Positions 16,643 through 26,088 of a stretch of DNA of 64,000 nucleotides are shown here, in pieces. The notes beneath the pieces were generated by a model, which saw only the letters and a program-made list of their open reading frames with translations, did not search any database and had not been told where the DNA came from. The position numbers were made by a program, and so were the translations under genes. Positions within the stretch are counted from its first letter, which is position 1; the number at the start of each line of letters is the position of its first letter. The DNA is taken from assembly GCA_965222995.1 (NCBI GenBank), contig OZ244977.1, positions 2,170,001 through 2,234,000 of the forward strand, given 5' to 3'. This DNA is from SB11 sp965222995. GTDB taxonomy: Bacteria; Bacteroidota; Bacteroidia; UBA8524.

Positions 16643-19489
16643 CTACCTATTCAAAGTATTATTTTTTCCTGCCCTGGCATCGGCTTCCAGCTTATCGGCT
16701 TTTTTGCGGGCTTCATCAACAACAGCATCGGCTTTTGCATCACCTTCAGCTACTACTTTATCAGCTTTTTCTTTTGCCTTTTCTTTAAGCTTTTCTGCTA
16801 CTTTTTCAGCAGCTCTTTTAGCAATAGGATTGCTTCCTGCCAGTTTAACTTTGTCATCAGCCTCTTTATTTGCTTGCTCTAATATAGCATCAGCTTGTTT
16901 ACGGCTTTCTACTTTTATGGCATCAGCTTGTTTTTGAGCTTCGTTTATCAGTTTTTCTCCCGCTGCTTTTGCTTCTGCAATTCTTTTTTCTAGTTCTTTA
17001 TCTACTTTATCAATAGCCTTTTCTTTCTCCTCATTAAGTTTTTGTTTAGCTGCATCCTTCACATCATCTAAAGTATTTTTAGCTATTTCTTTCAGGCTGG
17101 TTTTAATTATCGGGCTACTGGTAAAACCACCTATCAGTGCATTGATGTGTAGCACTTCTTTAGGATTAAGTGTAACTCCTTTTTTGCCAACCTCATTTAG
17201 TAAATTTGTTAAAGCACTATTCGCTTCTCCAAACATACTTCGGGGTACATCCAGCTTTAAATTATAATCTAAAGAACGGTCTAAACCTGATGAGCCGTCA
17301 ATGGTCATTTTTACACCGTTTGTTTTAATATCAAAAGGTTTAAGCCCTATTCGTCCATCTTCAATTTTAAATAAAAGTAATACTTTACTTAAGTCGATTG
17401 CTTGTAAATCACTTACTTTTAGTGTATTTGCCAGTTTACTTAACGGCGGATAACCTGAAAGTGTAGCTTTAGGAATCTCAAGCTTACCGTTACTGGTTAG
17501 GCTGTTTAGTAGGGGTGTCATATCATCTCCTAACAACGCATTCAAATTAAAATCAGCAGATATTTTACCATTTATATATTTAGCAATAGGTGATAACTGC
17601 TGTATTGTATTCATATACTTAAATGCTTCACCTGCTTCAATAGCATCGACTGTCAAGTTTAGTTCTGTTGTTGGTTTTGTAGGATTCACAGTACTATACA
17701 ACCCATTCATTTTCACTTTACCACCAAAAATATCCGTACGTACATTATTAAGAGTTATAGCTTGGTTAGCAACTTTTGCTTCCCCTCCCATATTGGTTAG
17801 TTCAAGATTATCATACAAAAAGCGCCCAATATCTAGGTTTAAAGCAAAATCAATATTCTTAGGTACTTCAACTACTTTTAAAGGTATAGTATCAGCAGGT
17901 TGAGGGGTTTCTGTACCGTTACTTTCCCCGGTTAGGTATTGGTTAGCATCAAACAATTTAGATTTCAGGTCTAAATTTCCTTTAAGTGTACCGTTACCAA
18001 AAAAGTAGCCGAAGAAATTACTTAAACTACCTTTCATACTCACATCACTATTCCCCAATTGAGCATTAAATACAGGCATCTCAACAGTTTTGGGATTGAA
18101 GTTTAGTTGCGCTTTAGTAATGGTTGTTTTTGGTAAGCTATCGGTATTGTATACCACATTAGTAGCCGTAATATTACCTGATGCATCAAAATCTTCGTAT
18201 TGCTCTTTTTCAATGGTTGATGCCCTACCCTTTGCCTTCATGTCGGCAGCAATTAGTCCGCTAACAGTAGTACCTTTTTCTAATGGAATAAGCTTAGAAA
18301 CATTATCGAGGTTTATTTTTCCTTTGGCATCCAAATCAACATAAGAGTCTGTTGTAGGGTTTTTTGCAAATACTTTGGTGTGGAAAGGCTCCCCTGCCAT
18401 TACAAAGTCAAACTTCTTCAAGTCTATAATAGTATGGTCTATTACCCCATCAGGGTTGTTTACATTTAGGTTTACAAATATGCTTTTCATATCCGCAGGC
18501 ATATCAGGATACTTAAACGTACCGTTATCTACAGACAGGTTCACATTAAAAGCAGGGATAGTAGTTTCATTATAAACTCCTTTAAGCATACCGTCTAATC
18601 CCATTTTTCCACTGGTTTTTATGCTTGCAAAGTCTTTAGTAAATACAGCAGGAACTAATGATAGTATGTTTTTAAAATCTGTTTTTTTTGCAGCAAACTT
18701 CAAATCCATTTCAATATCATCAGCAAGCATTGCCACAAACCCGTCAAAACCCGCAACTAGTTCATTCAGTTGTAACTCGTTTTCTTTAAAAGTAAACTTA
18801 AACTGCTTCATATCGGCTTCTATATCTGCCTTCAGGCTGGTATTTACTTTATTTAGGTAATTTATTCCCTCCATACCAAAGCTTACAGCTTGTATGTCTG
18901 TTATAGTATTAATAGTAAAAAGGTCTTGGGTAAAATCACCACTTAACTCGTGGTTCAAACCTTCAAGGGCAGTATACATACCTCCTTGTTGGTCATCGTA
19001 TACAATTCGCCCATCAGTAATTTTAAGTTTCTTCAATCCTAGCTTAAACGATGAAGCTGAATCTGTTGACTCCACATCTTCGGTAGTATCGCCAGATTGT
19101 TTCATTATATCCCAATTAGGTACACCATCTTTACCTACTTTGGCATAAATACGAGGTTGGTTTAAACTAATTTCAGTTATTTGGATTTTATCTCCTGATA
19201 TAACTGACATTACATCTAGTGTGGCACTAAAATCTTTTATAGAAACCAGTGTATCAGTATCAAGACTATCAGCAATGCTAAAGTTTGTGAAACCTATAGT
19301 AAACTGCGGGAAGTCTTTAAATAAGCTTAAACTTACATCATTATCAAAATCTACAGTAGCTGTAAGTTGTTTATTGGCTTCTTTTTTAACCAGCTCAACT
19401 ATTTTTCCTTTAAAAATAAAAGGTAATGCCACTACTGTTCCTAATAAAACAACTACTACAATTGCGAATATTTTTAAAAACTTCTTCAT
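16643..19489 (-). CDS. AsmA-family protein with long charged helical C-terminal tail
   Basis: A 948-residue protein. Residues ~1-25 form a single N-terminal membrane anchor (FLKIFAIVVVVLLGTVVALPF). The repetitive beta-rich body up to ~800 matches AsmA-like proteins: the N-terminal IKDFSATLDVMS and LNQPRIYAKVGKDG segments and a C-terminal AsmA region (RSLDYNLKLDVPRSMFG). Relatives of this group (AsmA, TamB, YhdP) are bridge-like proteins tied to phospholipid movement to the outer membrane. The last ~150 residues are unusual: an Ala/Lys/Glu/Asp-rich amphipathic helix (e.g. KQADAILEQANKEADDK) predicted to be coiled coil. The gene is monocistronic with its own promoter at 19509-19516. Confidence 0.85.
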   Translation of the reverse strand: MKKFLKIFAIVVVVLLGTVVALPFIFKGKIVELVKKEANKQLTATVDFDNDVSLSLFKDFPQFTIGFTNFSIADSLDTDTLVSIKDFSATLDVMSVISGDKIQITEISLNQPRIYAKVGKDGVPNWDIMKQSGDTTEDVESTDSASSFKLGLKKLKITDGRIVYDDQQGGMYTALEGLNHELSGDFTQDLFTINTITDIQAVSFGMEGINYLNKVNTSLKADIEADMKQFKFTFKENELQLNELVAGFDGFVAMLADDIEMDLKFAAKKTDFKNILSLVPAVFTKDFASIKTSGKMGLDGMLKGVYNETTIPAFNVNLSVDNGTFKYPDMPADMKSIFVNLNVNNPDGVIDHTIIDLKKFDFVMAGEPFHTKVFAKNPTTDSYVDLDAKGKINLDNVSKLIPLEKGTTVSGLIAADMKAKGRASTIEKEQYEDFDASGNITATNVVYNTDSLPKTTITKAQLNFNPKTVEMPVFNAQLGNSDVSMKGSLSNFFGYFFGNGTLKGNLDLKSKLFDANQYLTGESNGTETPQPADTIPLKVVEVPKNIDFALNLDIGRFLYDNLELTNMGGEAKVANQAITLNNVRTDIFGGKVKMNGLYSTVNPTKPTTELNLTVDAIEAGEAFKYMNTIQQLSPIAKYINGKISADFNLNALLGDDMTPLLNSLTSNGKLEIPKATLSGYPPLSKLANTLKVSDLQAIDLSKVLLLFKIEDGRIGLKPFDIKTNGVKMTIDGSSGLDRSLDYNLKLDVPRSMFGEANSALTNLLNEVGKKGVTLNPKEVLHINALIGGFTSSPIIKTSLKEIAKNTLDDVKDAAKQKLNEEKEKAIDKVDKELEKRIAEAKAAGEKLINEAQKQADAIKVESRKQADAILEQANKEADDKVKLAGSNPIAKRAAEKVAEKLKEKAKEKADKVVAEGDAKADAVVDEARKKADKLEADARAGKNNTLNR

Positions 19490-19508
19490 ACTTATTTGTT
19501 ATACTTTG

Positions 19509-19516
19509 CAAAACTA
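19509..19516 (-). promoter_or_regulatory. -7 promoter element of the AsmA-like gene
   Basis: TAGTTTTG on the minus strand, 19 nt before the ATG at 19489. Confidence 0.45.
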
Positions 19517-19588
19517 CTAAACAATGGATAACCAAATTGTTAATGCTTAGTATTGTTTTAGCACTCTTTATACTATAAACTTAGTTTA

Positions 19589-20317
19589 GTGAAAAATAAT
19601 ATACTCATTAAAGCATTTATTATACCCTTTATTTTAATACTAGGCATATCTTTTACTAAAAAAACTGAAAAACAAAACATGGATACTCCTGAAATTATAT
19701 ATGTATACGACCCTTTGTGCGGCTGGTGCTACGGTTTTAGCCCTGTGATGAAAAAAATAAAAGAACGGTTTGGAGACAGCCTTACCTACTCTGTATATAC
19801 AGGTGGTTTGGTGTTGGGAGAGCGAATAGGTACCGTTAAAGATAAATTTGAATATGTTTTGGATGCTTACAAACAAGTAGAGCAAACCACAGGAACTATG
19901 TTTGGTGAAGGTTTTAAAACTAACATTATAGGTAATGCTGATGAGTATGTATTTAGCTCCGTACCTCCCGGAAAAGCATTTGTAATTTTAAAAGAGCTTC
20001 AACCCGATAATGCATTGAATTTTGCTCATGACTTACAACGGGCTATTTATTGGGACGGTAAAGACATACATAAACCTGAGATGTATGCTGAAATTGCTGA
20101 CAAGTATGGCATTGATACAGGCATATTTGCCCAAAGGTTTAATGATACGGCTTATGACAAATTACTAACTAGGGATTTTGAGACCAGTGCTTATTACCAA
20201 GCACAAGGATACCCTCATGTATTATTGAAAAAGGATGACCAATACTATTTACTTACCAGAGGGTATAACAGTTACGAGAACCTGGAACCCATAATTAATA
20301 AAATATTGAATGAATAA
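19589..20317 (+). CDS. DsbA-family thioredoxin-like oxidoreductase
   Basis: A 242-residue protein starting at GTG 19589. This start supplies a hydrophobic N-terminal signal or anchor (IKAFIIPFILILGISF). An ATG at 19679 would give a cytoplasmic form and cannot be excluded. The thioredoxin fold carries C44-G-W-C47 (DPLCGWCYGF), an inserted helical domain, and the cis-Pro loop near GYPHVLL. It resembles the FrnE/DsbA-like group. It probably catalyses dithiol/disulfide exchange in the periplasm, where many Cys-containing T9SS substrates of this organism pass. Confidence 0.85.
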   Translation: MKNNILIKAFIIPFILILGISFTKKTEKQNMDTPEIIYVYDPLCGWCYGFSPVMKKIKERFGDSLTYSVYTGGLVLGERIGTVKDKFEYVLDAYKQVEQTTGTMFGEGFKTNIIGNADEYVFSSVPPGKAFVILKELQPDNALNFAHDLQRAIYWDGKDIHKPEMYAEIADKYGIDTGIFAQRFNDTAYDKLLTRDFETSAYYQAQGYPHVLLKKDDQYYLLTRGYNSYENLEPIINKILNE

Positions 20318-20320
20318 AAA

Positions 20321-20347
20321 AAGCCCTGTATTAATACAGGGCTTTTT
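20321..20347. terminator. Bidirectional terminator between the DsbA-like gene and sppA
   Basis: A 24-bp perfect palindrome (20321-20344) with an A-tract before and T-tract after. Confidence 0.85.
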
Positions 20348-20366
20348 AAGTTTTATAATTGTTCTC

Positions 20367-22151
20367 TTAGTTAATGGTAACCTCAAAGGGCATGCGGGTA
20401 AGAACTCCTTGATGTTTCATCACCCTTTTCATTTGCATGTAGTACTTATAGTTTTCTCCTAACTCTTCTTTCAAAATATCTGCTTTGGTTTGTGCACTAA
20501 AACCCATGAAAAACTCTTCAAAAGGATTTTTTTGCTTAGGCAATTCCTTAATGCGGTAGTTAGTTAATCCACCTTTTTCTGCTGCAATATCTAATGCAAG
20601 TTGTAAACCTCCAATTACATCAACCAGTCCACGTTCTTTTGCATCGTTTCCTGTCCAAACACGCCCTTGGGCTATTTCATGTACAGCATCTTTATCCATT
20701 TTTCTACCTTTAGCAACCACCGCCAAAAACTGGTCATAAATTTCATTTACATAGTTTTGGATTATTTCTTTTTCCCCTTCGTTAAAAGGACGGTCTACCC
20801 TACCCAAATCTGCATACACACCTTTTTTCACTCCGTCAAAAGAAATTCCCATTTTGTCATTTAGCAATTTCTGCATATTGGGTATTAAGCCAAACACACC
20901 TATAGAGCCTGTAATGGTGTTAGGTTGTGCTATAATAGTATCAGCAGCCATAGCAATATAATAACCTCCTGATGCTGCTACATCTCCCATAGAAACTATA
21001 ACAGGTTTTTCTTTTTTAAGTAGCATTAACTCTCTATGAATTATGTCTGATGCTAGTGCACTTCCACCGGGAGAGTTAATTCGTAATACAACTGCTTTTA
21101 TTTTATCGTCTTTTCTGGCTTTACGTATAGCCTTATTTATACTTGCCGAACCAACAGACTCACCATCTCCATCACCGTCTACAATATCTCCTGTTGCATA
21201 AATTATAGCTATTTTACCTTGCTTATCGGTATCCTCGCCTTCTTTTTTGGGTGCTTTTACTTTATCGTACTTTATAGGGTTTAAAAAGTTAATATCATCG
21301 TCTTTTTCTAACCCCAGCTCCTCTTTTATAGCTTTCATCACCTCATCATGGTAAGCTAGTTTATCAATCATTTTAAAATCAACCGCATTTTTGGGGTTGC
21401 GTATTAGCATACTATCGGCTATTTCTTGTATCCTTGAAACATCAATTTTTCTACTCTTAGCTATTCCGGCTAAATAGGTTGAGTATAATGATGATAAGTA
21501 TACATCTATCTGCTGGCGGTTTTCATCACTCAATTTATCCAATACAAACGGCTCCACAGCACCTTTAAATTTACCCACCTTAAATACCTGCATCTCAATA
21601 CCCAGCTTTTCAAGTGCTTTTCTAAAAAAGGTAACGTTGCTTGCCATACCATTAAAAATCAACTCACCCGAAGGATTCATAAATACCTTATCGGCTACAG
21701 AAGCTAAATAATAAGAACGCTCTGTATACAATTCGCCATAAGCGTAAATAAACTTCTTCGATTTTTTAAAATCTATCAAAGTATTTCTTAAGTCTTCCAA
21801 GCTGGCATATCCTACATAAAAATCAGGGTCTATATTTATAAAAATACCGCTTATTTTAGGGTCATCTTTAGCTTTTTGAACATTAAGAATTAAATCTACC
21901 AGACCTATTTGACGATCGTTACTCATATTTACAAAATCGTAATTCTCAAATGGGTCTTGTGAGGTTCTTTCCGTAAGCTGGCCACTCAGTGCCAAGTTTA
22001 ATACCGTATTAGTTTTAACGCTTACTTTTTCATCTGATTTTAGATTGGATATCTGGGCTGCTATTATCCCAATAACAATAAATATCAATATCACACCTGC
22101 TAGGACAAACCCAGTCATAGATGCGAACATCATTTTAAAAAACTGCTTCAT
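20367..22151 (-). CDS. sppA: Signal peptide peptidase SppA, 67K type
   Basis: A 594-residue membrane-anchored serine protease that degrades cleaved signal peptides. There is one N-terminal membrane helix (residues ~12-32). Two tandem ClpP-like domains follow, as in E. coli SppA. The catalytic lysine is K196 in KFKGAVEPF of the first domain, and the nucleophile is S364 in NSPGGSALASD of the second, matching the Lys/Ser dyad split across the two halves. It lies 18 bp downstream of the endonuclease gene on the same strand, so the two may be cotranscribed. Confidence 0.95.
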   Translation of the reverse strand: MKQFFKMMFASMTGFVLAGVILIFIVIGIIAAQISNLKSDEKVSVKTNTVLNLALSGQLTERTSQDPFENYDFVNMSNDRQIGLVDLILNVQKAKDDPKISGIFINIDPDFYVGYASLEDLRNTLIDFKKSKKFIYAYGELYTERSYYLASVADKVFMNPSGELIFNGMASNVTFFRKALEKLGIEMQVFKVGKFKGAVEPFVLDKLSDENRQQIDVYLSSLYSTYLAGIAKSRKIDVSRIQEIADSMLIRNPKNAVDFKMIDKLAYHDEVMKAIKEELGLEKDDDINFLNPIKYDKVKAPKKEGEDTDKQGKIAIIYATGDIVDGDGDGESVGSASINKAIRKARKDDKIKAVVLRINSPGGSALASDIIHRELMLLKKEKPVIVSMGDVAASGGYYIAMAADTIIAQPNTITGSIGVFGLIPNMQKLLNDKMGISFDGVKKGVYADLGRVDRPFNEGEKEIIQNYVNEIYDQFLAVVAKGRKMDKDAVHEIAQGRVWTGNDAKERGLVDVIGGLQLALDIAAEKGGLTNYRIKELPKQKNPFEEFFMGFSAQTKADILKEELGENYKYYMQMKRVMKHQGVLTRMPFEVTIN

Positions 22152-22169
22152 TTTTCTATACCTTTCGTG

Positions 22170-23768
22170 TTAATACTTTACTAGTTTGGTAACAGAACTT
22201 AGATTTCCGTCATTTACTTGTACAAAGTAACAACCCGCAGGTAGTGAAGCTATATTTAATTCGGTAAAAGTTTCATTTAAAACGGTGGAATGCACAAGCT
22301 TCCCCGCTACATTATAAAAATTGACATTGCAAGGATAGTTCAGCACCTTGTCGGCATTAATACGTACAGTATTTGCAGTAGGATTAGGGTATAGTTGAAT
22401 ATTGGCTCTTTTGTGTTCCTGTACCGATAAGCCTGATACATTCGCAGTAAATGCTAGTATACTTTGCCCTCCTCCTTGTATTTGCAAGCTAAAAGAATCC
22501 GTAAAATTCATTCCTGCATTTTTAGCTATAAACCTAAAAGTAAAATATTTGCTTTCTCTTGGTTGTATTTTAAACAAACCTTGTTGTGTGGTAACATTGG
22601 GCTGAGGCTTGGGAGTTAATGAAGCCATTACGATATCCACTTCAGTATTACCGGTATTTTCAACTAACAAACCATAATCTATAGTATCGTTTAGGGCTAC
22701 ATAGCCATAGTTTACAGGTTGGGTATAAGTAGTTGATATGCTTTTGATTTGTGGCGGTCCCGCACCTGCAAAATTGCTTATACGTTCTATAAACTCAGGG
22801 TGGTCTATATATGGGTTGCGGTTACCCTGAACCAAAAAGGTACGTTCATTTCGCAAAGAATCCCACGATGTTGGTTTAAAGGCTAATGCCCATTTGCGTA
22901 ATATATCTTCCTGCGGATTAAAAAAACCTGAATGGTCTTGATAACGGGTAACAAAATATATCATGGCCCTGGCAGCAGTTCCTTTATGCTCATTCCTAGG
23001 CTCAAAAGTAGAATTATCAGATATTGAACCACCTTGCATCCAAACAGGAGAAGTTACTACACCAAAGGGGTCGTTACTCCTTTGCGTATTTGCTGTAGCA
23101 TCAGAGGGAAACAAATGATGAATATCAGAGAACATTGGATTTTGCGAATTATACTGACTACGTGGAAAAGTATGTTCAGCATTAAAACTGTTAGAAACAG
23201 CACCTGCGCGGGTATTAAAGGTTGCTACCCTGCCTGTATACACACAAGTAATGTCTCCGTTTTGGTTGTCAATAAAACCATACATTTGGTCTCGTGCGCT
23301 GGTATACCCAATATTGGTATTATGTCCTTGTGTAGTAATTGTTCTAAGTGCTGTAAGTAAATCACCCTCCCATTTATCTTGCGTGGTATTATAAGTACCC
23401 CCCGAATAGAAGCCTGTGCCGTTTAAATGAGAAACTATGGTTCCGTATGGGCTGTTTGAAGAAATAATCACTTTCTCATTATAAGTAATATTGTGGCGAG
23501 GGCTAAAAGTTACTTGTATGGTTTTGCTCGTTTTTGGGGCTAAATCAATTAATGTATCGCTTACTTTAAAATCTTTATTGGTAGTTCTAATGCCAACATC
23601 CTTCAAACTATAAGGAGAGTTATTGCTAATTACCAAAGTAGTAGTTGAAGAAAGATTTTTAAACAGTGTGCCGTACTTTATAGAGTCTTTTGAAACTACA
23701 AAATCTTGTGCATTAAGCTGTATGAAAATAAAGCTGCAAACAACAGCTAACAAAGTTTTTCTGCTCAT
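22170..23768 (-). CDS. Secreted endonuclease I with T9SS type-A sorting domain
   Basis: A 532-residue exported nuclease. Signal peptide 1-20 (FIFIQLNA). Residues ~21-120 are an immunoglobulin-like HYDIN/ASPM-type beta module. Residues ~125-335 are the endonuclease I (EndA/NucM) domain with the His-Me finger motif NAEHTFPRS (196-204) and DIHHLFPSD; this family cuts DNA and RNA non-specifically with a divalent metal. A second Ig-like module follows at ~340-450. The last ~75 residues (LYPNPTANTVRI ... LPAGCYFVQV ... LVKY) are a T9SS type-A C-terminal domain. The likely role is extracellular degradation of DNA for nutrients or biofilm turnover. Confidence 0.93.
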   Translation of the reverse strand: MSRKTLLAVVCSFIFIQLNAQDFVVSKDSIKYGTLFKNLSSTTTLVISNNSPYSLKDVGIRTTNKDFKVSDTLIDLAPKTSKTIQVTFSPRHNITYNEKVIISSNSPYGTIVSHLNGTGFYSGGTYNTTQDKWEGDLLTALRTITTQGHNTNIGYTSARDQMYGFIDNQNGDITCVYTGRVATFNTRAGAVSNSFNAEHTFPRSQYNSQNPMFSDIHHLFPSDATANTQRSNDPFGVVTSPVWMQGGSISDNSTFEPRNEHKGTAARAMIYFVTRYQDHSGFFNPQEDILRKWALAFKPTSWDSLRNERTFLVQGNRNPYIDHPEFIERISNFAGAGPPQIKSISTTYTQPVNYGYVALNDTIDYGLLVENTGNTEVDIVMASLTPKPQPNVTTQQGLFKIQPRESKYFTFRFIAKNAGMNFTDSFSLQIQGGGQSILAFTANVSGLSVQEHKRANIQLYPNPTANTVRINADKVLNYPCNVNFYNVAGKLVHSTVLNETFTELNIASLPAGCYFVQVNDGNLSSVTKLVKY

Positions 23769-23775
23769 AAAAGTG

Positions 23776-23783
23776 CAAAATTA
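23776..23783 (-). promoter_or_regulatory. -7 promoter element of the endonuclease gene
   Basis: TAATTTTG on the minus strand, 7 nt before the ATG at 23768, implying a very short or absent leader. Confidence 0.45.
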
Positions 23784-23873
23784 AGCATTGCCCTACTATA
23801 TTCAGACGATGGTGGGTAAATAATGTGTTATCAAATTTTTACTCCCCTGCTTTTGCAGTAATTTCGCAGCCGT

Positions 23874-25223
23874 ATGGATTTAAACGCATTAACAGCAATA
23901 GCACCTGTAGATGGCAGGTATAGAAGAGTAACCCATCCTTTAGCTGCTTATTTTTCTGAATTTGGTTTAATACGTTACCGCGTACAGGTAGAAATTGAGT
24001 ATCTAATTTTTTTAGCTGAAATACCACTACCTCAGCTTGAAGGAAAAATAGACGGTGCAAAAAAAGATGCTCTAAGAAAAATATATACTGATTTTAGTAT
24101 TGCTGACGCTGAAACCATAAAAACTACCGAGAAAACTACCAACCACGATGTAAAAGCAGTTGAGTATTTTGTTAAAGAAAAATTACAGGGTTTAGGCTTA
24201 GAAACTGTTACAGAGTTTGTGCACTTTGGTCTAACCTCTCAAGACATTAATAATACATCCATTCCATTAAGCCTTAAAGAAGGAATACATACTGAAATAC
24301 TCCCACCTCTTAAACAAGTAGTTAGCCTATTAAAAGAAAAGGCAACGGAATGGGAAAATATACCCATGCTTGCAAAAACGCACGGGCAACCTGCCTCTCC
24401 CACTAAGCTAGGTAAAGAAATACAAGTTTTTATTGAGCGCATAAACAACCAAATAAAGCAGTTGGAAGTTATACCACATGCTGCAAAGTTTGGCGGCGCA
24501 ACAGGCAACTTTAATGCCCACCATATAGCCTATCCTGCTATGGATTGGGCAAAACTGGGGAATGATTTTGTACAAAACAGTTTGGGGCTAACCCGTATGC
24601 AATACACTACCCAAATTGAACACTACGATAATTTTGCTGCCCTTTGCGATGCTTTGAAACGCATCAATAATATATTGATTGATTTGTGCCGAGATATTTG
24701 GACGTATATCTCTATGGATTATTTCAAGCAGAAACTGAAAGAAGGAGAAATAGGCAGTAGTGCCATGCCACACAAAGTAAACCCCATAGATTTTGAAAAT
24801 GCTGAGGGAAATTTAGGAGTAGCCAATGCTTTGTTTGAACATTTTGCTGCCAAACTGCCCATTAGCCGTTTGCAGCGAGATTTAACAGACAGTACTGTAC
24901 TCCGCAATGTAGGTACTCCTTTAGGGCATACGTTAATAGCCTATACATCACTACTAAAAGGGCTAAACAAACTATTGCTTAACAAAGATGCAATAGATGC
25001 TGACTTAAATAACAATTGGGCAGTAGCAGCCGAAGCTATACAAACCATTTTGCGCCGTGAAGGTTATGAGAAACCTTATGAAGCCCTGAAGGAACTTACC
25101 AGAACCAACACTAAAGTTACCCAACAAAGCCTGGCTGAATTTATTGATACGCTGAATGTAAGTGATGAAATAAAAACTGAACTAAAAGCAATAACACCTT
25201 TTAATTACGTGGGAATTTTTTAA
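23874..25223 (+). CDS. purB: Adenylosuccinate lyase
   Basis: A 449-residue enzyme of the fumarase/aspartase superfamily. It catalyses two steps of purine synthesis: cleavage of SAICAR to AICAR and of adenylosuccinate to AMP, both releasing fumarate. The superfamily signature GSSAMPHKVNPIDFEN lies near residue 294, and TSQDINNT and KTHGQPASPTKLG supply further substrate-binding residues. The C-terminus (ITPFNYVGIF) is the family's usual end. The stop overlaps the stop of the convergent gene at 25220. A decayed second copy of its last ~45 codons lies at 25943-26085. Confidence 0.96.
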   Translation: MDLNALTAIAPVDGRYRRVTHPLAAYFSEFGLIRYRVQVEIEYLIFLAEIPLPQLEGKIDGAKKDALRKIYTDFSIADAETIKTTEKTTNHDVKAVEYFVKEKLQGLGLETVTEFVHFGLTSQDINNTSIPLSLKEGIHTEILPPLKQVVSLLKEKATEWENIPMLAKTHGQPASPTKLGKEIQVFIERINNQIKQLEVIPHAAKFGGATGNFNAHHIAYPAMDWAKLGNDFVQNSLGLTRMQYTTQIEHYDNFAALCDALKRINNILIDLCRDIWTYISMDYFKQKLKEGEIGSSAMPHKVNPIDFENAEGNLGVANALFEHFAAKLPISRLQRDLTDSTVLRNVGTPLGHTLIAYTSLLKGLNKLLLNKDAIDADLNNNWAVAAEAIQTILRREGYEKPYEALKELTRTNTKVTQQSLAEFIDTLNVSDEIKTELKAITPFNYVGIF

Positions 25224-25795
25224 TTCTCCTTTGGTCTATCGCTTTTAAGCAAGGGGATTCTCTTATCAAAAAAGTTCGTACTAATAATTGATATTGGCAT
25301 TTGTAAAAACAAACTGTGCCTATTGTTTTGAATTCCGTCTTGCTGCTTGGGTGATAATATGCTTGATGATATACCGATATTAGCCATACCCCAAATCGTT
25401 ATTCCATAGTTATATCCGATACTTCCATAATTTTTAGCATTAGAGCTTATATTATATCTGTATTCAGCACCCGCAAAAACAAAAGGTAGTATTGCAGGTA
25501 CCCACTTTATCCCTACAGTTGGTGTTAAAGTAAAGTACTTAGAGTGATAGTTATTTCCTACACCGGCCTCAAAAATCCAGATACTTGAAGCTATTGGTGC
25601 ACTTAAAGGCCCTTCTATTCCATTTGGTGCAGTAATATGCTTATATCTAATATCAGTACTAATAGAATTATCAAAGTTTACCCCTAAAGAAATGAAATCG
25701 GCTTCCACTCTATCACCTATTTGAAACAATTGTCCAAAACCATAATACGGGAGTGCTAGAAATAAACTACTAAGCACTGATAATTTAATATTCAT
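25220..25795 (-). CDS. Putative outer-membrane beta-barrel protein, unknown function
   Basis: A 191-residue protein from ATG 25795, which gives a clean signal peptide (LSVLSSLFLALPYYGFGQ); the frame is open further upstream but without a plausible start. The mature part alternates hydrophobic and polar residues with many aromatic strand ends (FTLTPTVGIKWVPAILPF, YNYGITIWGMANIGISSS), suggesting an 8-10-stranded barrel. Its stop overlaps the purB stop. It is not recognisably similar to the neighbouring 26089-26937 gene although both occupy the same position between purB-derived sequence and the 67-bp repeat. Confidence 0.75.
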   Translation of the reverse strand: MNIKLSVLSSLFLALPYYGFGQLFQIGDRVEADFISLGVNFDNSISTDIRYKHITAPNGIEGPLSAPIASSIWIFEAGVGNNYHSKYFTLTPTVGIKWVPAILPFVFAGAEYRYNISSNAKNYGSIGYNYGITIWGMANIGISSSILSPKQQDGIQNNRHSLFLQMPISIISTNFFDKRIPLLKSDRPKEN

Positions 25796-25868
25796 AATTA
25801 CTAGAAAATTAAACCTACTAACTTTCAAGACACATATTAATAAGAAAAAGTTGATAAAACATAATACC

Positions 25869-25935
25869 GCTAACACTTGTTAGTAATATAAGATTTAGAA
25901 ATATTCTAAATTGCCGACAAAATGTTGTTAAAGGA
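25869..25935 (+). repeat. 67-bp direct repeat, copy 1
   Basis: Nearly identical to 26999-27066, differing by a small indel/substitution around position 25885. The unit includes GCTAACACTTGTTAGTA (an inverted repeat) and ATTGCCGACAAAATGTTG. Copy 2 lies directly upstream of the sdhC promoter, so copy 1 is a displaced duplicate of the sdhC upstream region. Confidence 0.9.
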
Positions 25936-25942
25936 AATAAAA

Positions 25943-26085
25943 AAACCTGTAAAGCTTTTAAAGGACTAATCCTAACGACACCAAAGTAACGTACTAAAGC
26001 TTAGTATAATCATTGATACACCAAGGTATTAGCAATAACCTAAAGTCATAATTAAAAGAAATTGCTCCTTTTAATTATGTTGTAA
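25943..26085 (+). pseudogene. purB: Decayed fragment of the purB 3' end
   Basis: The sequence aligns with purB 25070-25220. Translation gives KPVKLLKD then two stops, then after a shift IIIDTP and finally KEIAPFNYVVII, against purB KPYEALKE, FIDTL and KAITPFNYVGIF. The last 39 bases match the true gene at about three quarters of positions. Stops and small indels make it non-coding. It is the remnant of a second purB allele, left when the region between purB and sdhC was duplicated or when a foreign allele integrated. Confidence 0.8.
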
Positions 26086-26088
26086 TTA

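Noticed and set aside
16570..16788. 72-codon plus-strand frame following the small lipoprotein
   Set aside because: It runs through a strong bidirectional terminator and then antisense to the AsmA-like gene.
25943..26088. Short coding gene between the two outer-membrane genes
   Set aside because: Stops and shifts interrupt every frame, and the similarity to the purB 3' end shows it is a remnant.
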